64,000 bases of DNA from Anabaena minutissima FACHB-250. GTDB lineage: Bacteria; Cyanobacteriota; Cyanobacteriia; Cyanobacteriales; Nostocaceae. Below, piece after piece: positions 9,501-24,500 of this stretch. The stretch lies in NCBI RefSeq assembly GCF_014697125.1, contig NZ_JACJRG010000002.1, positions 310,001 to 374,000 on the forward strand, written 5' to 3'. Position 1 is the stretch's first letter; each line of letters begins with the position of its first letter. The notes under the pieces were generated by a model. That model was not told where the DNA came from, searched no databases, and saw nothing but the letters and a program-made list of their open reading frames with translations. The position numbers were made by a program, and so were the translations under genes.

Positions 9501-12500
9501 ATCGTGTTTTGTCCACTACCTGAAACCACATTGACTTCTGCGGTGATATTAGAAGCAATGTCGAGTGTGTTGTTACCAGCACCTAAGCGGATATTTACTT
9601 TCTCTACCCTGAGATAGGTGATATCACCAAGCATTCCCGCCAAACCTGAGATGCGGTCAATAGTTACTTTCAGGTTATTGTTCGAGGGATTACCACTGTT
9701 TTCGATATTTAAGGTATCGAAATTATCACTGGCATCAATTTCTATAGAACCGGCAATGCTGTTAACAGTGTTGTACTGATCGCCCAGGTTAATGACATCG
9801 TCACCGAATTGAGTCTTGATAACAGTGGCAATCGTACCACTAGCAGCGAAGTTGATAATATTGCCGTTCAGATTAATAATATCGCTGTCATCACCACTAT
9901 TAATCTTGATACCGCTACTCTTGATGCTGCCATTTAAGTTAATGGTGCTACCAACACCGAAATCTGTGTTGCCAAAGTCACCGTGGATGGTAACAATTCC
10001 TACTGTTTCAATGACTGCCGTTGTCTCAATCAGCAGGTTATCACCAGAGTTCAAGGTAATATTGCCTTGTATAGTGCGAACAGCAACATTGGCGTTAATT
10101 TTCAAGTCATCGCCTGCCAATTCGGAATCACCTGATTGCAGACGGATTCTATCACCTGCAATGACGTTACCAGCAATAGTCAGAGGACTGTGGGTTTCCA
10201 CTTGTACCCCACCACCTGCGGTGACACCAGTAACAGTTAGCCCACCATAGTTGCTCAAGTTAGCAGAAGTGCCTGTGGTCAGATTTACTGTTTTGACAGA
10301 GGTTTCCAGCAGTTGGGTGTCGGTACCCACACCAGAAGTAGCTTGAATTGTCAGTGATTGAGCCGTCAAATCCGCTACCCCATCGCTAGATTGACTGTTC
10401 ACCTGACGAGCCATAAGGTTGACCTGATTGGCAGCAATTACCTTACCTACCTGAACAGTGCCGCCAGAGGAGAGATTCAAGCTACCTTGCTCAACCAAGA
10501 TATTTGTCAGGGTGATGGCATCCACTTCCCTGATAGTCACATTACCAGTGTTAGCGATCGCTGTCAGTTGATTGGCGTTGGTGCTGACATTAATCTCTGC
10601 TAGTGCCATAAGTTCCAACTTGTTAGCAGTCAAGGTGACTCCTTCCGCAGTGGTGAGACGACCACCAATTAGCTGTCCTTGGGTGTTGAAGTAGCCAGTA
10701 GATGCCAAACTCAGGTTTTGCGCCGTGGGTGTGTCGATCACCAGAATATCTGCACCGCTAGAAATTCCGACATCGATTCCCTGAATATCTTTGAAACTGA
10801 TATTACCTAAATCCCGTTGGGCTTTGATTGTGATGGAATCAGCCAGCACAGGGAAGCCAGTTCGTGCTTCTTGCAGGATACCCGATGGAGTTACTAGTTG
10901 AATACCACCAGCTAACTCCTGCTGCATCTTGGCTTGCAGATTCAAAGATTGATAGTTGTTAACCGCAGTAAAATTAATTTGGACATCTTGGTACTGCGAA
11001 TTTTGTGCGGTGAATTGCTTGTAATCAGACTCAGTTGAGTAAACAACCTTGTAACCAACTACAATATCATTGCCATTTGCATCCTTCTGGGTTTCGGTTG
11101 GGTCTATAACTGTGTAAGCATACAACCCTGCGTCATTTTGACGGGTGTAAACAGTAGTACCACTAGGAATCTCGTTCAGATTTTGGCGATCGCCATTCTT
11201 ACCTAATTCAAAACCATCGATGTAGTATTCACGACCATTATTACCACTAAAGATGTAGCGACCGCTCATTTCTTCGAGTAGTTGATAACTGATAGTATTC
11301 AGTACGGGAGCCAGTTTTAAGCCTTCAATTTCAGCCGCCGTTAGCTCTGCTAAGTTACCACCAGATTCACGATAAACTTTTGTGCCTGCAACTAGTTCAG
11401 CTGTGTCTAAGTAGTAATCATTATTGTTATTGACATCCCGGTAGCGGTAGTAGCCAGCAAAATTCCCTTCAGTAATTTGATTACCACGTGCAATTAAACT
11501 CACCTTTTCTAAAGGAATCGCGTTACCACTGGAGTCAACAAAGGTTTCAGGGGAGACGATAATGCTACCAGAACCTAATTCTAATGTTAATTCATCAGTC
11601 TTGATGTTAGGTAGTTGTACGGAACCCTGAACAATGCCTGTCTTACCGTAAGCTAGTTCCAGATATTTGGCTTCCAGGGTAATGTCATCATCAATACTGA
11701 TTTGCTGCGTCGCTCGTAATTTTAATGTCTCACTCTTGAGTACTTTATCCCCAGGATTAGTAGTCGAAGTAGTGACTACAATACTGCCAGTCTTACTGAT
11801 AAGTTCAATGCTACCGTTGCTGGCAGATTCGATTCTCGTATTCGCAATCAAATTACCTGAGGTCACAACTTTCACATTACCCTGCATTGCAACCAGGTCG
11901 CCTAAAACCAGCGTCTTCGCATCACTGGCGCTGATTCTCTCAATCAAGATATCCCCAGTATTAGCGGTTGCAGAGAGTCCGTTAGTTTCTGTGGCTGTCT
12001 CAAAATTAATCGTCTTTCCAGAATTAGCAGTGATTTTCTGCGCCACTACATCCGCTTTCCCATCATTGGGGTTGAAGGCGAGAATCACACCATTATAAGA
12101 AGTGAGATTAATTTGACTGCTGGCAATTAAGTTACCTTGACTATCATAATCACCGTACAAACCAGCATTAATTTCTCCGAAGGTCATATCACCACCGGAG
12201 GTAATGTTAAAGGTGCGTGCTTGACTATTAGCAATCAACTTCACCAAAGTAGCGACTAATGCACCGCTAGTATTCAGGGTAAAGTTACCGTCACTAATCT
12301 CCGCAGAGGTGAGATTTAAGGTGGTAGCAACATTGTTAATATTGACATTCCCCACACCACCTGCTTGTAGAGTTAGGTTATCAACTTGGGTGTAGAGGTC
12401 AAAATTACCGTTAGCCGTGTTGACATCTAAAGTATTACTACGGATGCGGTTGCTGTTATTGCTAATAATGCTACCTGCGGAGATAGTCATAGAAGTACCA

Positions 12501-15500
12501 GCAGATAAATCATCAGCCGCATTCAGATCCAGGATTAATGCGCCACTGGTATTTAGAGTCAGAAAATCAGCCGCTTTTAATCTATCAACGGTGACCTTAC
12601 CGCCCGCAGTCACTTGAATATCATTACCTGCACCTAAAGCAGTGACGTTGAGCAACTGGATACCGCTAATCGAGTTGATATTAATATTGCCGTTATTAGT
12701 GATGACAGTTGCTTGAACGTCGATACTGGTTTTTTTATCGACAATCAAGTCAATATTACCGCTACTGGTGTTATTCACATTCAGAGTAGTCACATCAACA
12801 TTGGCACTAATACCCGATTTAGCAGTGAGGTTGATGGTGTCAGCCGTCATTAAACCGTGTTGACGTACACCATTAGTAATCAGGTAGTTGTTAATAGCAC
12901 CCTGAGATGCAGTGATGTTCAGAGTTCCAGCGTTTATCCAACCAGAAGCTAGGTCAACGCTACCACTGCTTGTCCCCGCAGACATGGTAATACTACCCGT
13001 TACACCAGTTTGTAAGTAAGTGGAGCTATCCCCGGTAATGTTACCATTGCCACCCACTTGACCAGCAAGGGCAATAATGCCGTTACCTGCATTGAGTAAG
13101 CCTGTAATCTTCAGGTCATTACCTGCTTTCAGTTGGATTTGAGTACCGGATGTTGCAGTTGTACCAGCATTTACCGCACCTGCAAAGTTGATGTCACCAG
13201 TGGCGGAAGTGCTAGTCAGGTTAACTTGTCCACTGTTGCTATTAGCCAGTAATTCGCTGGAGTCGAGGACGGTAATGCTGCTACCAGTGATGTTGAGAAG
13301 ATTTTGGGTAGAAATATAGGAAGCAGCGGCTAAAGTATCACTCGCACTACTTCCGTCAGGGAGTTTACCTTGAATATTTACTTGTCCCAAACTGGTGATA
13401 TTAATATTACCGCTTGTGCCGTTAGCCTCCAGTTTACCAGTGATACTGATGTCGCCCGTGGCATCGATAGTAATACCATTAGCAGCACTAATCGAGTTAC
13501 CAGCAAATTGACCGTAAGCTTTTTGGTTACCTGATGTCTGACGTTCTGTTACCCAAATGGTTTGGTTTTCGGTGATGTTTTCGGTGATGAACTTGTTCTC
13601 GATTTTGATGCTGACATCTTTCAGCAAAACATCACGAGTTTCGTAACGGGGACGACCATCATAAATATCCTGTTCTTGGCTCACCCATTGATAGGATAAT
13701 TGCAGACGTTGGTCATAGATATTGTTATTTAGGGATTTCCAATCGTAGAGGTAGTCGTACTGGGTTTCGGTAACAGTAGCACTAGACCAGACTTTATACA
13801 GCTCGTAAACTCGGATAGAGGTAATTTCATCATCAAAACTACCTAAATCATTGATTGTGGTATCGCCTACGTACTCTGCGGAAGCACCTCCAAATCCACC
13901 ATCTTTATAGGCAATCACTTTCATTCCAGCAGGCACTCTCAGAGAACCGTAGTCATCATTTGCCTCATAACCAGTGCCTAGATTACTTACCTCACCTTTG
14001 CTGAAATTATCCTGCCATTCGCTATCAAAGTCAGTATCCTCATTGAAAGTCACGTAATTTGTACTTGCCAGCGATTGAACATCCCCAGACGGCTGATAAG
14101 TGTACCAATCGATACTGCTGCTATAACGTGGGTCGTAGCCTACAGCAACATTATTGCGAGGCGCAAGGGTTGACTGAGCAGTGATTTTATCTGTGGTTGA
14201 GAAATACAAAGAAGAAGCAGAAGAATTTCTGTTATTCTTATCATTTTGATTTACTGAAACTTGCCCTGACCACAAAGGTGTTTGAGTATGGTAAAAGTTA
14301 CTTGGCTCATCAAACTCGATGATGTTGTAACGCCTTTGCCCATTGCTGTTGTAGGTTACAGCCCAGCGTGCAGGACTATTGTCATAGTCTTGAACAGTTA
14401 CGCCGTTCTTGGAGTAGCTGGTTAGAGTTGATTTGTCTTGGGTGTATTTAACCTTTGCTTCATCCCAATATTGACCAATGTATTCACCAGTGGGAGAGGG
14501 AACGCTACCTTGTGTCACCCAACTACCATTATCTAAAAGTTTCGCTTCACCTTGAGACACAGTTCTGAGTATTGCTGCTAAATCAGCCGCAATTCCTACT
14601 GGTACACGGATATATTTATCTCCCCAGCCATCAACATCAATCTTGATAATTGTGGTTTGAATATTATCAGAATTATTCGCTACATCGTAAGAGTTGTAGA
14701 AGCCTGATTCTGCACTTAATTTATAGTCGCCTCCACCAATAAATTCTTTGCGGTAAGTTTTTCCGCTAGCGGTTTCCATGACAAAAGACTCTGTGGTTTC
14801 CGCTAAATTCCAGTAAACCGCATTAGAAGTGGGATTACCGTTAAGGGTTTTTTCAACTTTGGCATTATTGAACCCAAAGTCATAGAGTTTGTAGTAATCC
14901 AAATGTTTTAGAACAACATTTTTCTGCTCATCACTCAACTCATTGAAACTAGCACTTGTGTACAAATTGCCATCTTTATCCTTAGGAGCCGCAACTATAG
15001 CGCCTTCACGGGTTAATGCAGTTGAGCTAGCTGTTGCCCAAATATCAGTAATTTTATAGTCAACCTGATTAACAAACCATTCCCGTTCAGTATTTGTAGT
15101 GGGATTCCAGTAGCTATCTTGACTCAGCTTGGCATCCATCGTGAAGAATTCATTACCCACGCGGACTTGATCTACTCCTACTTGTTCAGTAACAGTAGTA
15201 GGTATCCAGTTAACTACTTCAACCTGAATTGTGCCATCAGAAACCTGCTTAGTTCCGGTAACGATTGGAACAGTAATGGCTTTTTGGGTAATAAAGGGAG
15301 TAGGTACAGGCTTAGTTCCAGCACCAAGGGCAGAGTCAGCATCAATAGTAACTTTTCCACCAGCGAGGAGAGTGGCAGTATTATTTGCTTGTAAAGTGCC
15401 TGTACCATTGATAAGAATATTACCGCCGCTCAGTTGTGAACGGGTAATATTACCCCGGAGTGTGGTTAAATCCCAGTTGGCGTTAATACCAGCGCGGACA

Positions 15501-18500
15501 TTGATGTTTTGTCCTGCGGTAACTAAACCATTAATCTCGGCTGAAGTCACTACATTCAAGGTGATATCTGTGTTGCTGTCTAAATAACCCTGTACCCAGA
15601 GAGAATCAGCAATAACTTCAATATCTTTCGAGGAATCAACTAAAGCACGGGTGAGAGGTGCTTGACTCTTGGCAATAATGACTTCGCCAGTACCGTGAAT
15701 TTGAATGCTGGGGTCAGTGGTTGTAGCACCACCGTAGGTTTGAATTAAAGCATTATTGGGGCGTACAGACTTGAGAGCATCAATTTCTTGGTAGTCAAGT
15801 AAATAGAGATTTCTACCTTTAATGATTATCTGACTACGCGCTCCGATCGCATTGTCAATGAAGACATCACCTGCATTATTTTCACTGATAATTGTGATTT
15901 TTTCAGGGTTCACAGTCTTGTCACTATTCAATGGTGCAACTTGTCCACTTAAGACAATACCAGCTTCAGCCGAAATATTAATATTGCCACCGAATGCAGT
16001 TTCTAACGTACCACCACTGACACGGGTAAGATTAGCCGGTAGTTCAGAACTAGATACAGGAGCAGCATTTACAGCTAATTTGACACCATTAGCATCGACA
16101 TATTCACCATTAGCATTGATGTAGAAACTAGAACTATTAATTAAACGTCCTTGAGGATCTTTGTAAATTAACGGTGTCAGCATTAAGCCGTAACCTTGAG
16201 CATTTGTACCACCGTCAACGGTAAGGGTATCGTCTGCTTTCAGGTAGCCGTTAATTAACAACAAACCTGCACTATCAATCGTAATATCGGCATCATCATC
16301 ATAAGCCTGAATTAAACCATCAATTTCAACTTGTCTTTGAGCGGTGATATTAATCTTGCTATCGGTGATATCTGCAAAGATGAATGCACCTGTTTCCGCA
16401 AAGCGTGCAGTCGCATCACTCTTAATGGAGCTAAGATCATTCATTGTGAAATCTAGCCCGTTAGCACCACCAGCCACGGTAATGTTGATGTTAGCAGTCG
16501 CCCAAGCTGAACCACCACGAGTCACCATTTTACCGTTCTCTACACCAGCACCACCGAAGGTAACAACATCTGTAGCGTTGAGGTTAACTGTAGCGGTTTT
16601 ACCTGTCCAAGTTATGGTATTCTCGTTGAGAGATGCACCAGCCAAGAGTGAACCTGTGACATTAATTACGTCGCCGCTCACATTAATCGTGCTGTTATCG
16701 GCACTGCTGAGGATGCGGACACCAGAACCGATGTTAACTGCACCTGTACTGTTAATGGTGACGTTACTAGTACCAGCTAAATCTAAGCCTTGTTGCTGAT
16801 ATTGCCCATCAACTAAGATAGTGCGACCGAACTTAATGTTACCGTTGGCATTAGTTTGGCTAATATTGAGGACTTCTCCTGTACCTTGTACGAGAATTTG
16901 ACCGTTGTAAGCCTCAATGTTATTACCTGCTGCAATCTTGACCGTACCTTGGCTGATGATGTCAGTCATTAAGGTAGCGTTGTTGGTGGCGGCAATTGAG
17001 ATTTCAACGGTGTTGGCATTAGCATCACTTGCGGTATTACGAACTACACCCTCAATACTGACGTTCTTACCTTTCATTGTGACATCTGCATCAGTAATAA
17101 TGCGTCCAGAGGTGCGCGCAAGGGTTAAATCACCATAGGTAGCAGCAATATCAATGTTGGTCATCCCAACGCTACCTTCGCCGATGGTGCTGTCAATGAT
17201 GACATCATTTAAACCAGTAATATTAACTAAACGTCCATTAATTTTACTAGTGCCGAAGGTGTGAATACTGGTTTCACCTGCAACTAAATTTACACCAGCA
17301 CTTAAACGGACTTCGTCATTAGCAGTGAGGCTACCGTGTAACTCAAGGGTATTTTCGGCACTGAGGATAATGTCAGAACCTACGCCACCAGCGATAATAT
17401 CCCCTTTGACTATGCCGTAGGTTCCCACATTCATTTGAATCGAACCATCACGAGTTTCTAGTAACCCAGTCCCATCGAGGTCAATATCAATACCATCAGA
17501 GGATTTACCACTGTTGAGGTTGATTGCTTTGTAACCCAGTACCTTACTAGCAATGTAAAGCTTACCGTTTGGACCTGATGGCGAACCGATAGTGACAACT
17601 GAGCCTACTTGATCAGCTTTGATAGTGTAAGGCAAGGTAGAGGTTAAATCAGTGGTCAGGTTAGTGAAACCTAAGAGATTAGCATTAGTTGAACCAGTTT
17701 TGAGGAAAGTAGTTTCGTAGGAACTGGTCAACATTAAGCGACCTTCCCGGATTTTTACGCTCATGTCAGAATCGTCAAAACCAGTGTACATGCTACCAAT
17801 TGCTTTGACACTTTCATCTTGGGAGCTTACAACCGTCCAAGTTGCGTTCTTAATGGCGTTATTTAAGTCTGCTACTAAGTCTCCTACTTGCGTGTTATCA
17901 ACAGTAGCACTAGCAGAGAGGGTAACAGTGGCTTCAATTTCAAAACCAACTTTATCAAGGCGTAGTTTTAAGGTGACATCTTGACTAACTACACCAGTTG
18001 CAAATTCGTAGAAACCTGCGGCTTCAATTTCATTGGTGTGTGCAGGTGCAAGGATATCAATTCTTCCAGGAGCATTGAGGTTGATTTGGCTATCTTTGCT
18101 CCAAGTGGAAATCTGCGTTGAGCCATAAAGCACCATCCCTTTACCTGAGTGGTTGGTAGAACCATTAGCCGGATTGGGTTCTACCGGATCTAGTCCGCCA
18201 ATCAGGTCAATTTGTTTACCTGCGCGCAAGGTTTGACCAATTCTGACTTGGTGTTCTGCGGTAATTTTGATAGTTGATTCACCACCAAAGTCACTGACAT
18301 AGCGACCTATGTAAGAGCCTTTGCTATCTCGGACTGTGGTAACTTTGCCACCTGGGACTAATAAACCTTGAACATCTGCATCTTGGGCGGCGTTGATTTC
18401 AATAGAACTATTAGCAGCATGGGTAACTAATTCACTGGCTGCTTGAATGTATGCACCCGTACCGGAACTGTGTGCGCCGCCTGTAACTTCGATGCGGTCA

Positions 18501-21500
18501 TGGGCGAATAAGTAACCACCAGTTTCAATCGGTTCACCTTGTTTATTGACGGTATGACCACCAATAAAGGCTTGACCAGCAGATTTAATGTTAATTTCAC
18601 CGTAGTTACCAGACCAGTCAATGGTCTGAGATAACATATTGCCGTTATTATCAAAGACTTGGACTAACTTACCACCGGATACTAAAGTACCCATCATTTC
18701 CATATTTCCGGCATTGTTCATAGCGATTAAAGCACCAGAACTATCGGAAGTTAAGCCCATCGCGGTTGCACCACCCGCAGTTGTCACCAGTAAACCAATG
18801 CCATTATCATCAGCACCAGCAATACCACCATTCATGGTTACAGACTTAGACGCAAGTAGACCAGTATCTAGGAAGATTTGTTGACCTGCGGTAACGGTAA
18901 CCGTAGAGTCGTTACCAGCCCAAGTTACGCCAGTTTCGCCAATCGTACCACCGGCAACTACTGCACCTAAGATGTCAACATCTTGCGCTCCGCGAATATT
19001 GATACTGCTACCCGCTTGTTTGGTGTTAATTCTGGCTGTACCGTGAACATAAACACTAGAACCTTCAGTGTTTGCACCATTAGTGCTGTTGCCATTGGCA
19101 TCAAAACCACCTTCAATCGTGATGTTATCTTGAACATTGAGGAAACTTTCTAAGTAAACCCAAGTTGGTGTATTAATCTTCAGGTCAGAATTTTGACCAA
19201 GAACGTCAATGTTACCCCGGATAATAATGTCATCACTAGAAACTAATTCCAAAGTGGTATCTGCTGCCAGACTGGTTAATGTACCAGTGATCAGCATACC
19301 GAATTGATCTTCAGCGATCGCTGTTAGATAGTGATCTTTCCCCTTAGCATCTTTAGGTAACTTACTGAAGTAGTCATCGTAGTAGTGATTCAAGGGACTA
19401 CCAGCACTGAGTTTCATCTGGTCGCTGGTGGTGACAGTCCCTTTAATTACCAATTCATGCGGCGAGATAATTGTTGCGTCTGCACCTTCGCCCGTCTTCA
19501 CCGCAGTGGGTTTACCGTTAATATCATCAAAGCGAGCGCCTGCGGTGACTGCACCTCCACTCTCAATAATCACCAATTCACCAGCAGAAACTAGGATATT
19601 ACCGTAATCTTCACGGGCTGCTACCACACCACCTTCCATGATTTGGGTCATGGTATCAGCCCAAATATCAATACCGGAATTAACCCCTTTGGCTTCCACT
19701 AAACCAGCTATCTTGATGCTTCCACTGGTCTTGATATTAACCAATCCACCGCTTTCGAGGACTGTAATATCACTACCGATGTCTGTTCTGAGGCTATTAA
19801 TACCTTCTTCGTAGGTGACTAAGGCATTAGTACCTGTACTACCTTGAATGTTGATGGTGACATTTTGAGTACCGCGTAACCAACCACTGACTACCATTTG
19901 CTCAGTCAGGTTCATTACCAGATTGCCGGCGGTAATACCGGAATCAGGCACACCGTTGGGGTTGTGGATATTTTGCTTGTTAATTTGGGCAGTGCGAGCT
20001 TCAATGGTGAGATTTTCACTAGTGGCGCGAACGTCACCTCTGACATCGAGATGATCGGTTTTGAGGATTGTGGTATTGCGGAACTCTGGCTGATATGCGT
20101 CTGGATTGCGGGGTGCGGCGACCATCTTGCCTGTAGTACCATACATTACATCTCCGATGGTCATCTGGTTGCCTGCATTGGTGCGACCGATGGTTACAGT
20201 GTCAAAGTCGCCAGCGATCGCAGCTAAGTCTAAACTAGATAGCTCCATGACATTGGGATTATCAATACCCACATCATTGAGATCAGCACCAGCAGAGTTT
20301 TCTGCGGCCGCACCAAGGCTGTATGTCCAAACAAGTTGATTGGCTTGTAAGGTCAGATTACCTATACCGTTAACTTGATTTGCTCCACTGCGGAAGTTCA
20401 TGTCATCGGCAGTGAGGACGATCTTTGCCCCGGCTGTGCGTCCAGTAATTCTGCCACTTACCAAGGTAAGGAGAGAATCTTTAGCCAAGAGGGTGAGAGA
20501 AGCGTTGCCATTACCAGCAGCAACTGCATACTGTTCGTTACCATCTGTCATCAAACCGCGCCAGTCGTCACTTACCTGTGTTACCCATTGGTTGTTCTGC
20601 ATCCAAGTAGGTGTAACGCTAACTTGAGGAATTGTTAATCCGGTGTTAACAACCGTTGCTGTCTTCTCTAAATTGGTTAGTTTCAGGCTATCGGCTTCTT
20701 CAATTACGATGTTGCCTATTCCGTGAAGCGATGTTGCAGCAGTTAATGTTCCAACCTCCGTTAATAGAGCGGCGTTGTCGCTACCAATACCATTCTTCGC
20801 TTTCAACATTAGGTGGCTATCGCTACCAATAATGCTGGAGGCATTGGAATTAATAATTGCACCATCGGCGGCTATCAACCGTACCCAACCGCTACCTTTT
20901 CCATCTTCACTATCGCCTGTGGAAACCTTAATATTAGACTCAATGAGAATATTTGACTTATCACCGTAGGTACGTAAATCTACGTAACCATTTTGTACTG
21001 CATTGAGGGTCTTGCTAACTGTGATATTGTTGAGGGTTTCAACAATAATTACATCGGCGTTAATCTGACTTTGGAAGTTAGCCTGGGAAGCAACAACCCT
21101 AACATCTGTGGTGCTGTTGCGAGAGACACCATTGTTGTCGGTGTTGTTCAAGGTGACATTGCTACCAAAATCGAGAATATTAGTGCCATCTACCTTACCA
21201 GCTCGACCGATGAGGGTGAGGCGGTCTAAGCCACTGGTATAGTTGAGAATTTCCCGACCGTTGCGAAGCTGGTTCTGGTTGAGAGCGATCGCATCTTTCA
21301 TCATTTGCTCGGCGATTACTTCATCAAAATCTCCTACGGTATCGTTAAGATTAATGATGCCATCAGCACCGGAACCAGTTGCCCGACCCAACCGCACAAA
21401 GTAAGTATCGTTACCGCCTTTGTCGTCGATAAAGATAGTGCGATCGCCAAAATCTGTAATGTTTACTACGTCATTACCACCGCCCATAACCAGACGATTG

Positions 21501-24500
21501 AAGGTCAAATTACCTTTAATTTCGTTTTCTGCACCTTGAGTGACGGCAAAACCACGGGCGTTAACAGTGGCATTGAGTTGTTTGGTAGCGAGTGAGAAGT
21601 CGAGGGTATTATTACCTTCATTGTCGTTGACCTTATCAAGTCCAAAATCATCCTCAAACAGGTAAGTATCGTCTCCTGCACCACCGGAGAGATTGTCAAT
21701 GCCAATACCACCACGCAGTACGTCGTTAGCAATACTGCCAATTAATTTATCTCTGCCAGCGCCACCTATCAAGGTTGCACCTTTAAAGGTATTGCGATAC
21801 TGCTGGTATCGAGCATCTTTAGTGTCGAGAAGCCATGAAACTGATGCATCAAGTAGGTCATCACCATCGCCACCATCGGCAATACCACCACCTGTGCCGA
21901 GTATCAGTTTGTCTTTGCCTGCACCACCAGTAAACTCAACACCAATGTCAAACAAGCGAGATGCATCAAACGTATCATCACCTTCGCCACCATCGGCAAC
22001 AACTTTAGTAACACCTTCAAAGGTCTGATAGTAATCCTCGAATTCAACACTTACTGTGCTGCCTTGACCATACAAGGTAAAGGTTTCAGCCCTATCTGTA
22101 GTATCACCGTATTTACGTAGGCTGGAACTGCTACCACTATTAAGATACAGCACACCATTTTCGACTTTGCCTAAGTGAGGCTGTACGTTAGGTGCTTTGT
22201 ACTCTAAGGTGAGCAAATTAGCTTCAATCAGATTAATGTCTAATATCCGAATCTTGCCGACAAACAAATTGAGGGCTACAAAGGCGTTGATCAAAAGATC
22301 CACGCTAGTCTTGACATTTGCCAAGTTCTTAATACCACCTGCTTGACCATCATTATTGGGGTCATAGCTCCACATTGTGGCAATTTCAGAAGGATGAATC
22401 TTGCCATCGCTCTGCCAGGTTTGATTCGTCACAAATCCTAACTCATCCTTAGTTAGGGTGGGTTTAGAGATATCCTGCAAATCAACACCCATCTTCACCT
22501 TAATACCGCCACCAATACCTGCTTCAAGGATACCTAGTGCCAGAGCTGCTTCTAAACCTAAGTAAGCTTCAACAGTAAACTCATCCTTTTCTTGTGGCTT
22601 CACACCTTTCTGAGTGGGGATAGTAAAGTCTGTGAGGAAGAAGCCATCAAAAGCATCAAGCGGGTTTTTGGATTTAATTGCTTTTTGAATACCGGAGGTA
22701 TCGTAACCAAAACCTAAATCAGCCTTGGCACTAAAGCTACCTCTCGCAGAAATATTAACTGTAGCTGGAGTGGGTACTAAGGGAATCACTGCTAAAAGTG
22801 CATCAAAGTCGGCGCTAAACTCTAATAAAGGTAGCTCGTAGGTAAATAGTGTTGCGCTTCCTCCGGTTAAAAGATTCTTCCAATTGGAGATATCTTTGAT
22901 ATACTTCATAATCTGGAAGCCAGAGCGTGGTGTCTTGTTCGTTCCAGAACTAGAGTTTACAGAGCCAGCCTGACGGGTATTTGCGGCGAGGAATTGGTCA
23001 ACTTCGGTGGATTGGGGAACATTTGTCGCGGCTACAGTTTGTATATTGTTAGTACCCAGTCCCATGATGCTACCCAAGGGGAGCCATTCACCTGTTTTTA
23101 AGGTAGCTATTTGATCTACCAACTTAAGCATTTGCTTGGCTTCGGTGATGAAGCTCCAATCAATCGGCTTGCGACCCTTCAGCACCATAATTTTGTTGAT
23201 TAATCCTTTGAGGGTGGGGTCATCAGGAATAATCTTATCTAAACCAGTTATTTTCTCATCAAGGACATCAATGAGTGGCTCCATTGGCTTGAGGGCATCG
23301 CGGACTTTCTCAGCGATAGGTGTCAAGAAGTCACTAACCAAACTGCCCATGTCAATCCGCATATCGCGCAGACCGAAACTGGGAGCCATCATCTTTTGAC
23401 CCAGTTGCCAACTCCAATTAAATTCTAGGTCGGCACCTATTTTTGGCAGTCCCTTCGCACCATCTATTTCTAGGGTCATGCCGATATCTAACTTGGTATC
23501 AACTCCAAAACTGACACCAAATAGGTCTTTGGTGCGACCGGAGAGAATACGTCCTAGAGCCATACGACCGCGACTGTCACCTTTGAGGTCGAGGGATAGT
23601 CCACCATATATACCGCTAGCTTCACCACCTGGGTTATTGTCCTTCATTTTCGCTTTGAAGAACAACAAGTTACCTTCTCCGCTAAAAGGAGTGATGACAT
23701 TAGGGTCAGTGGGACTACCGTCTAAGTAAGCCTTGATACCAACTTCTAGTTCAGGCTTACTACCATCTTTGTTGGTGGCAAGATAAAAACTGTCTTGGAG
23801 GCTAAAGCCAAAGCCGAAGTCAAATTTCCAGCCAATATCGAGTGCAAAACCACCATTTATATCAAGACTAAAGCCAGGGATGCTAAAGTCAAGCGGTAAG
23901 TTCACACCTGTACCGACTAAATTCCCACCCAAATCCATATCGAATTGGATTGCATCTGCCCCAGTTGGTAGGGCGCCGCCAACTATCCAGTTTTGCATCA
24001 AGTTGCCGAGCTTGTCGTACCAACCCACCATGACATCATCGACAGAAATGCGGTTGTCCTTATTGGTGTCGAGTAGGATATTGAGTTTATCGGGACCAAG
24101 GATGTTGTACAGGGTTTCACGGATAAATTCGATCGCCTTACCATTGCCACTCAATTTTCTACGTAGATCGCCCAAAATACCCAGGCGCATATCCCTTAGG
24201 AATGAAGCTGCGTCACCCAACTTATCACCAATCAACGGGATATCCTGAGCGAGGTTTGAACTGAGGACATCCTCTAGGGTTCCCACGGCTGTATCGACGC
24301 TATCAAGAATAAACGATGGGTCGTTGATTAAGCCAAGGAGTGAGAATTGACCGCCCAGTTTTTCAAACTCGCCACGAATGTCTGGGAAGCTCATGATGAG
24401 GGGGTCTTGCTGTCCTCTATCAGTAGATTTCGCCAGGTGTTTGAACAGTTGTACTAAGCCTTGGTCGCCGTAGACAGGGTTGGTTTTAACTTGGATTGGG

